Under the pieces are notes generated by a model that saw only the letters and a program-made list of their open reading frames with translations, searched no databases and was not told the origin of the DNA. Made by a program: the position numbers and the translations under genes. A stretch of 64,000 nucleotides of DNA, from NCBI RefSeq assembly GCF_029962835.1, contig NC_080587.1, positions 58,557,528 through 58,621,527 of the forward strand, in the 5' to 3' direction. Positions within the stretch are counted from its first letter, which is position 1. Each line of letters starts with the position of its first letter. Of this stretch, positions 56,680 to 64,000 are shown piece by piece. The stretch is from Magnolia sinica. Taxonomy: Eukaryota > Streptophyta > Magnoliopsida > Magnoliales > Magnoliaceae.

Positions 56680-57117
56680 CATATTATCACCCAATGCGGC
56701 TCAACAGGAAAGCCTTAGGCAACTAAGCCCTACAAAATGCTAAGGTTCCACCAGCTCCACCCACATAATCAAACAACACACCATCTGCATCTTGACTAGA
56801 GTGGGGAGGGGAAAGGTGAGGAGTTGCAGACAACCATAGTACCAAAACTCACTGGATCAACATAAACATTAACAAATCAACAAAAGAAGCAATAATGCAA
56901 CACAAAAAATAAAAATAAAAAAATAAAAAATAAAAAATAAAAAATCAGTAAAGCTATATCTAAAAGACTCTGAAGCATTGTGTACTAAAAGAATGAAATA
57001 TACAATAGTTACAGTAGGCAATAACATATGATTATTATTCATATGGACAACAGCACTGGCCATCTCACAAGATTATAGTAATAAACATGCATACGTGCAT
57101 GCGTGTATTCACAGGCA

Positions 57118-57290
57118 TCATTGTTATTATTGCCTTATCCCAACTACTCGGGTCATCATCATAGCCTTATCCAAACTATTAGGGTTGGCTGAATTCTCAT
57201 GAATACAGGGCTGCCTGCCTGACATTAGCCCTCTTCCCCAGGCTGGCAGCTGGCTAGTACACGGCACCAAGTAGAGTTCAGTGCACCATT
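57118..57290 (-). mobile_element. Au-SINE-like element
   Basis: On the minus strand CAGCCTGGGGAAGAGGGCTA and CAGGCAGGCAGCCC lead into CCAACCCTAATAGTTTGGAT, AAGGCTATGATGATGA and a second AGTAGTTGGGATAAGGC tail. The order resembles Au SINEs (body, then CCCCAACTAGTTGGGATAAGG and a short-repeat tail). The tail is doubled. Match is from memory. Confidence 0.5.
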
Positions 57291-60189
57291 GTCTTCAGTA
57301 TTTCTAAAATATGGCTATCAATATCGCCTTCATAACTAACATACAAAAATGCATACATGTAAACTAATCAACAGCAAGATCACAATTAACAGGCTCACAT
57401 GAACTAACTAAATTCCATCTACATTAGTACTAACATAATATTTTATCAACATACACATGCAAATTTTTGTTATATAGTACAAGCCAAACAGCCTGTTGGT
57501 AAAGCCAAGCCCAGACAGAAATTCTGGTAGATTTCTAAACTCAGCCCAGCCCACAGGATATAATTTAAACCCTAGACCTCCAAATATGAGCTGAGCTAAC
57601 CAGCATTGACATCCCTACCGGAAACAGACAACTTAACATGGGAACTCAAGGCACACACTTCCTTTTGATGCATTTTCACTCAAATGAGAATTATTAAAGA
57701 GATGTGATTGACTTAAAGAATGTCCCCAATGAGGACGTTGAATAGAACATATACAGGAATTGCAGCCACCATAGTTGCAAAAAGTATGAGAAATGTTGTG
57801 TAGCCCCAGGAAATGCAAACAAGAGGTGGAGCAGGAGCATGAGAACACATTGGATAGTAGTTATGCTTAACTTAGTAGCTCCCATCAATCAAGATAGTAT
57901 CCAAAGCCACATGGCTCCAGCATAACAACTGGTTCCCGATGAAACACCCACCTCATGATATGTAGACTCAAGTGAATCTACCAAAAAACATCTCCTATGA
58001 CATCAACACCTTCAATAGTTGCACAACTTGATAATGGATGCTTTAAGTCCTAGCACTTTCTTTAATGCATCTTCGCCAACAAATATGATAAAAATCGTGA
58101 GGGTGAAAATGTGGCTGATGCGCGCTTCACTTGTGCACCAGCACATACTGGCACAGCAAGTAATTGGGATCATCTTACCTATACAATTAAATTTAGTAGA
58201 ATAACAAGCATGCAATCAATTTGATGGTCCAGAATACACTATTAATAATTTTGAAAAGATTTTGGAGGGATCTAAGGATTTCAGCTTGGATGACACAGAT
58301 AAAACTGGAAAGTGAACAAGAAAGTTGCAAAATAACTTCGACAAAATGAAGTTAAACAAATATACTTTCAGGGTTCTAAGTATGCCGAGTTGTATTGTTG
58401 AACGGTGCTTAAAACAACATGCACAAATTTCAAGTCCTATCACTTGAAAAGGCTCTCATCATATTGTCGTCACAAAAAACAGACAAGCTTATCCATGCCA
58501 TTGATACGGTACAATGAAAATACCTTTTTCAATACTAATTTAACATTGCTTTAACAGTGTTGATCAGGTATCATCGGCTGAGACCTAAAAAGCATGATGA
58601 TCAGCAGATACATCTCCCTATATATTGTAGCATTGACAGAAAGATCTTAAACAAACCATGTGCAAACCCTAGACATCATGAGATTGACTTGGCCACAGGA
58701 AAAAGCTCTATTCCATGCTAAAATTTGGCACCAAATCAAATCTTACAACAAGTCCCTAAAAGAGAACGAGGGCAAGGGAAAGAAATCTAGCAGCAACACT
58801 CCAAATAGACTACATCAATTTCTAGCAGAAAGTGGCTTATGTTATGTAGAAAATGATCAGTAGGCCAGGGATCAATTGACAAGCTTAATTTCTCCTCTCT
58901 TCTTTTTTTCTTTTTTCTTTTTTGTTGTTGAAAGGTAACAAGCCTCATTTCTGAGACCCACAACAATAAACCTCTTTTCAGGCACTCATTGGTGTCCTAT
59001 GGTTCTTAATTAATGCATACACTAAATGACATAACACCAACATGGTGTGAAAGTTCGCAATAGAAAAGGGACAAAAGCTGTGATCAGTAACAACACAGCA
59101 TACTAAACAAATAGCCAAACCAGTCAAGAAGCATTAGCACACACCAACAACTTTTCAACTTAAAATCAATATTTGAACATATACAAGGTCCAATTGGATC
59201 CACCTTTCAACAACTAACTTCTGATCCAATTCAGGAAAGTAATAGATTGTATCATTGTTCTCTTTAGTTGAAATTGCAACATGCCCTTTAGCTCAACTAA
59301 AAGAACTAAACTGACTCCTAACCAGTCATGTCACTTTTTTTAAATAATTAACTTCATTTAAAAGGGAGACAATACAAAGGCTGCAAACGCCAAGTGACAC
59401 TCTCATGGTTCCATAAGCCATTGACCATCATGAAGCAAAAAACGAAAGCAGAAGACAAGTGAATACAATGAAGAACACCAGAGACCTCACAGATAACTAG
59501 ATCTGCATAACCAATATTAGATGCATGCCAACTAGCCTTGGCTATCCAGGTCCATAGTCCCTACCCAATCTAGCATAAGCTTGCTGCTCCAAAGAGCACA
59601 CCCTGGAACTCGAGTCTCAATAAATCCCGATTGACGATAAAAAACAAGATTCTTCTTTTTTTAAGATCTCTTCCCCAGAGACTTTGTCCTCAAAGATTAT
59701 TCTATTTTATCTCCCTTCCACACGGCACATGAGACCCCCAAGAAACACCATCTTCCATACAACACCCCATTAGACAACCATTTCCAAACTTACCTATCAC
59801 TGGGTGTGTTATCAAATATGGGCATCCCTCGATCTGCGTAATAGATCCATGAAAAGATTTAATTCTTCATTAGTTGGAATCCTTTGCAACCTATTGATCC
59901 AAATCAGAGAACCCCAAACCATCTCAGTCCTGTAACAATCAAGGAACCCTCTCTTCCTTCACAATCGCCATTGAAAACAACTGTAGCTACTAATGGGCCC
60001 AATTGGATGTGACACAAGTTGTGTGCCGCATAAGTTACAAGGACAACTAGCCTGTAAGAGCTTTATCCCTAGTTTGTCAAAAGCCATATGGGCATGGATG
60101 CCTAGAGATGTGAGGACAATCTATCCAAAAAGTGAGAGAATAGCCTACCCTTGGAAAGGTGGGATAACATCTCTCAGATAGCAGTTCAT
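57291..60189. other. no gene recognised
   Basis: AT-rich, with poly(T) at about 58903-58925. A 46-residue hydrophobic minus-strand frame (57864-57709; contains TTFLILFATMVAAIPVYVLF) could be a membrane segment or chance. Other short frames (58660-58863 plus, 58215-58012 minus) have no signature. Confidence 0.35.
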
Positions 60190-60790
60190 CAAGGTACACA
60201 CGTGTGCCAGAGGGTTGAATGTGGTGCATTCCTCACATGCAAATGTTCACATATACCATGTGCAAATGCACCACATGCACTTCTGTCAACCTTCCAACAC
60301 CCCAAACATGCCATGTACCACATCCAACCTTCAAGCACTCTGCCACATGTGCCAACATGACAATGTGCAAATGCACCACATGTACCATATTCCATCTTCA
60401 CGCACCACGATCAATCAACAAGCAGCCCACATGTGCCAATGTATGTATGCACCGCATGTGGTAAATGAGCCTTCCCTCCTCTACAGGGTTTGACAAACAT
60501 GCAGGGTAGTGTGTCCAATAGGCTATCCAGTACTGCATATATGTGATAAAACTTTTGTTCCATCGAAACAGGGCCTATATTAAGAAGCAAATGACCATGG
60601 AGATCAAAAAAGAAATGAGGACTCAGCTATAATCAAAGTTCTATCAGACATCTTTTTTAACACATTTGTCCAACTAAGGCTTGTATGGAGAGACTATTTT
60701 ATTGAACTGACCATTGTTTGTCAAATATCTTGTCTATACAAGCATGTGTGGCTCTTGTACGCATTAGGCAAATTGGCATATGAGGGCATT

Positions 60791-60949
60791 GTGGCACACT
60801 TGTAGATTAATAGCAATACAGGTGAGTTACTTGATATACGGTGGCACGCTTGTAGATTAATAGCAATACAGGTGAGTTACTTGATATACAGTGGCACACT
60901 TGTAGATTAATAGCAATACAGGTGAGTTACTTGATATACAGTGGCACAT
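60791..60949. repeat. 3 x 50-bp tandem array
   Basis: Units start GTGGCACNCTTGTAGATTAA at 60791, 60841 and 60891, and a partial unit follows at 60941. Units differ at only one or two positions. Confidence 0.92.
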
Positions 60950-61183
60950 GTCAGTTGCTTGAACATGCATGGTAGCACATGCGGCAAGAAGCATGCATAC
61001 ACATGGGTACTACCACACATAGCACATGTGAAACGCTTGAAGATCTAATGTGGCAGGTGGGATGCTTGATAGGAAATCCCACTTCTGATGCATTCGCATG
61101 TGCAGCTTGTGTAAAACATATACCATGCATGTATAATTGGGCTAAAACTAACTTTGTGTCCAAATTGCCTTGTACACACTAAC

Positions 61184-61738
61184 GGCTCGTTTTTTGGACA
61201 ACCTTATCTTTAACTTTATTGCAATTGGTGCCAATGTCTGAATAATGATTGTTGACAAACCATGGACATGGAACCTATCTGGACAAGGGCGTCTGAATGT
61301 AACTTTTTAAATAACTAAACAAACCCCAACTATTTGCCTTTCATTTAGTAAACCACGTCTATATGAAGCCCCTCTAATTAGAAGGGCAGCATAAATGATG
61401 GCCATATCTCAAAAAGAGCTAATTGAGAGATTAAAAATAAAAATAAGAATCCAGAGATAAGAAACCACTTCTAGCTAAAGCCCCCTTAATGGCAGCACAA
61501 ATGATGACTGTTTCACAGAAAGAGCTAATCAAGAGAACAGAAAATTCGCGGATAAGAAACACAAAAACAAACAAACACATATGGATTAAGATCTTAAGGG
61601 TTTGTTTGGTTACGAAACAGTTCTATTCAGACAGCTTAGTCCGGATAATACAATGTCCATGGCTTGTCAACTACCATCATTTGGATAGTGGCACCAAATT
61701 TCAATAAAAACAAAGACAAGGTTATCCTAAAAACTAGT
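61184..61738. mobile_element. 555-bp inverted-repeat element
   Basis: The left arm 61184-61333 and right arm 61597-61738 are inverted copies of about 150 bp with moderate divergence: both carry ACCTTRTCTTT, CCATGGACAT and ACAAACC-type words in mirrored order. The loop holds two degenerate copies of an AGAAAGAGCTAATNNAGAGA block. No transposase. Confidence 0.65.
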
Positions 61739-61960
61739 CGTGGATGTGCACAAGACAAACTCGATAGAAAGTTCATTTCCACTCATCTTCCATATATACT
61801 TGAATGAGTAGCTATATTTTGTACGCATGCACGGCACATGTGCCACATGTGTGAACGGTGCCACAAGTGAGGCCACCCTACATGTGGTGCATCCAACCTT
61901 CAAGCACCCCACACATGCACATACACTACATGTGCCATCGTACATCTTCAAGTAACCCAC

Positions 61961-62258
61961 GTGTCAAATGTGCCAATATCTATCTATGAGCACGCGTGCC
62001 AAATGTGCAAAAGAACCATATATGCTTGTCCAAACAACATGTTTGACAACTAACAGCCAATATAACATGATAGTATATCCATATAAGCCTATTTAGATAG
62101 GCCTTAGCTGGATAAATGTATTCAGAGTAGCCTATTCAAACAGACTTCAATGGTAACCAAATAGGCCATAATGGAATACAGCTAAACCACTAGTCTGAAA
62201 ACCAACTCCTCGAATAAAGAGACAGAGAAAAAGGTCATGGGTTAAGTGCCAATCAATT
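61961..62258. repeat. diverged direct duplication, copy 1
   Basis: From GTGTCAAATGTGCCAATATC to GTCATGGGTTAAGTGCCAAT. The same block order recurs at 62347-62660 (ATAGTATATCCATATAAGCC and ACCACTAGTCTGAAAA are shared). Confidence 0.8.
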
Positions 62259-62346
62259 ACTAGCACCCACCCACCTCCTCATGCCACATGTGCCAATAGC
62301 CACACATGCACAGATGCCACATGTGCCATTGAGCACATGTCCAGAT

Positions 62347-62660
62347 GTGTCAAATGTGTCGGTATTAATCTATGAGCACACCACATGTCGAGATGTGCCA
62401 AAACTGTAAACAAGCCATATATGCCTGTCCAAATAGGGTGCCTGACAAATAACTGTCAGTACAACATAATAGTATATCCATATAAGCCTCTTTAGACAGG
62501 CCTTGGCTGGATAGATGTGTTTAGAGTAGCCTATCCAAACAAAACCTTGATGATAACCAAACAGGCCATGATAGAATTACACCTAAGCCACTAGTCTGAA
62601 AACAAACCACTAAAATAAAGAGACAAAAAGAAAAAGGTCATGGCTTAAAGTGCCAATCAA
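62347..62660. repeat. diverged direct duplication, copy 2
   Basis: Second copy of the 61961-62258 block, with substitutions and small indels throughout. Confidence 0.8.
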
Positions 62661-63670
62661 CCCCCCCTTTAGACCAGATGACCAGAAAACAATTAAACAA
62701 AAATGAGATTGCCCTAAAAAGGAGGAGATCATTAATTGAATACAGCGAGGAGGAAAATCATCATCCAGTAAATTGCAAAACTTGGTGATTGTTAAAGATA
62801 ACATATATTTTTTTAGGAAAAATGTAAACATGATAACCACAAGTCACATTAAAAATCAACAGAACTGTCAACAAAAGTACCCTGCCCATTAAATGGTCAA
62901 GGACAAATCAAACTCAAGCAGACAATGCCAGCAAGGCAGACACTTAACTGATCATTGCTTGAATTTTATTATTATTATTTTTTTAGTAGCCCATGTTATT
63001 GCAAATAACAATTGAAAATGAACATGTTGCAATCCGTCCTCTTGAGTATGGATCCTAAAATCCAAATTTGACTCATGTAATATGTGGGTTTGACTCGATT
63101 GTAATTTGATTTGCCAAAAGACCACACTAAAAAAAAATTATGAAGGTTTGTTACATAATAGAAAGTTTTTTTTATGTGATATGCAATATATCATCTGATA
63201 ACTAACGCATAGAGTATATCTCTGGCAATGTGACAATTCATTCGCATACACTGAACAACTGCACAGATGCATACATGTAGCTCAAAACTAAACCGTCTGA
63301 TTCTTATTTGTAGGTCCCACGTTAATTGAGTTACAAAACAAAAATACATGAAATGGTTGCCTATCCATTGATATCTAATGGACTACACAGATGAAAAGGT
63401 CACAAATGTCAATTAATCAGAGGTTAAGATCATCAACCAACATGAGTTTGAGGTAATGACCTAGCGACAGTGTTCTTATGATGTGCGAATGGCTCAAGTG
63501 AATTGCATGCATGCTACGTGCTCTGTTTTAAAGCATGCACATGAACCATCAATCCATTAGTCTACTAGAGTATTAGATTTTTCCCATTTAAAACATCCTC
63601 CCTGTGGGTTAACAACAAGAGGAATTCTCACAATGATCTCAATGGCCCACCAAGTTACCATTCATTGCAC
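62661..63670. other. no gene recognised
   Basis: AT-rich sequence with short poly(T/A) runs; no repeats or frames with a family signature. Confidence 0.4.
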
Positions 63671-63919
63671 GGTGTGCCGTAAAGGCCGTTACATAAAGGT
63701 AACGGTGGCAACCGTTACGCGTTACAGGGTCGTAACGGCCGTAACAGCCATTATGGAAAAAATGACCCATAATTGCTGTTAACGGCACATTACGTCCCCT
63801 ATAAAGGCCATAACAGCCCCATAATGGTCTATTACGGGGCGTGTACAAGTTTTTCATACTCATTAATCAACATTACGGGGCATATACAAGTTTTTCAAGG
63901 TTTTTTTTAAATTAAATAC

Positions 63920-63962
<43 letters not shown>

Positions 63963-64000
63963 CCGTAATAGCCGTTATGCCCCGTATCGTAAAGGTAACA
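63671..64000. mobile_element. CCGTTACGG-family repeat cut by the window edge
   Basis: Opens GGTGTGCCGTAAAGGCCGTT like the copy at 11739 and keeps the same order of GGTAACGGTGGCAACCGTTA, CCCCTATAAAGGCCATAACA and ATTACGGGG blocks. A (TA)n(GA)n microsatellite occupies about 63920-63962. Confidence 0.65.

Larger units (their letters stand above)
60190..62400. repeat. CACATGTGCCA-rich block
   Basis: The words CACATGTGCCA, ACATGTGCCA and CAAATGCACCACATG occur many times in four clusters (60190-60440, 60940-61140, 61820-62000, 62270-62400), separated by other repeats. The motif CACATGTG is self-complementary. No coding role is visible. Confidence 0.6.

Noticed and set aside
60840-60949. CRISPR-like regularity of the 50-bp units
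   Set aside because: Whole units are near-identical with no variable spacers, so it is a simple tandem array.
1-64000. CRISPR arrays, bacterial operons, tRNA or rRNA genes
   Set aside because: No spacer-repeat pattern fits, gene structure is spliced plant type, and no rRNA core or convincing tRNA cloverleaf was seen by eye. A tRNA search program was not available.

Overview
This window is plant nuclear DNA. The evidence is a spliced plant-type class 3 lipase gene, Athila- and Tat-lineage Ty3/Gypsy retrotransposons, an Athila primer site matching plant tRNA-Asp, hAT and Mutator-like miniature elements, Au-SINE-like tails and a degenerate plant telomere-type (CCCTAAA) tract. The very dense family of palindromic repeats built on GGCCCAC/GTGGGCC would suit a large-genome angiosperm, perhaps a magnoliid. 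That lineage guess rests on general impression only.

Region 1 (1-18.7 kb) holds the only convincing host gene. It lies on the minus strand and encodes a class 3 (alpha/beta-hydrolase) lipase of the calmodulin-binding heat-shock protein-like group. Four coding exons can be placed with consensus splice sites: 18254-17553, 3876-3818, 3663-3535 and 2157-2022. The C-terminal exon(s) lie beyond the left edge. Intron 1 is 13.7 kb and is filled with mobile DNA: a solo LTR with a perfect 5-bp target duplication, a 1-kb inverted repeat, a decayed Copia gag/protease fragment, Mutator-like elements, a tetranucleotide minisatellite, four tandemly arranged GGCCCAC repeats, and a 1,024-bp near-perfect palindrome with TAA target duplication.

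Region 2 (18.7-25.6 kb) contains no gene. It has more GGCCCAC repeats, two hAT-type miniature elements with perfect 8-bp target duplications (20788-21296 and 23653-24275) and an LTR-like block.

Region 3 (25.6-46.7 kb) is a nest of retrotransposons. A decayed Tat-lineage element (protease, RT, RNase H, integrase and a remnant antisense ORF) was split by an 11.8-kb Athila element (26903-38709; LTRs of about 2.2 kb, TSD TTGAG) and by a 2.4-kb DNA-transposon-like insertion (38858-41262; 8-bp TSD with one mismatch). The Athila LTRs are about 99% identical by eye, yet its gag-pol carries many stops and frameshifts. The 3' end of a second Athila-like element follows (about 44.2-46.7 kb).

Region 4 (46.7-64 kb) holds an exact 187-bp tandem duplication, unrecognised minus-strand ORF remnants, a decayed hAT transposase element (about 49.66-53.03 kb) whose left end resembles the hAT miniature elements, a telomere-like tract, local duplications, a CACATGTG-rich block with a 3 x 50-bp array, a foldback element, and a truncated CCGTTACGG repeat at the right edge. 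I recognise no functional gene there.

I found no bacterial or organellar genes, CRISPR arrays, rRNA genes or convincing tRNA genes.
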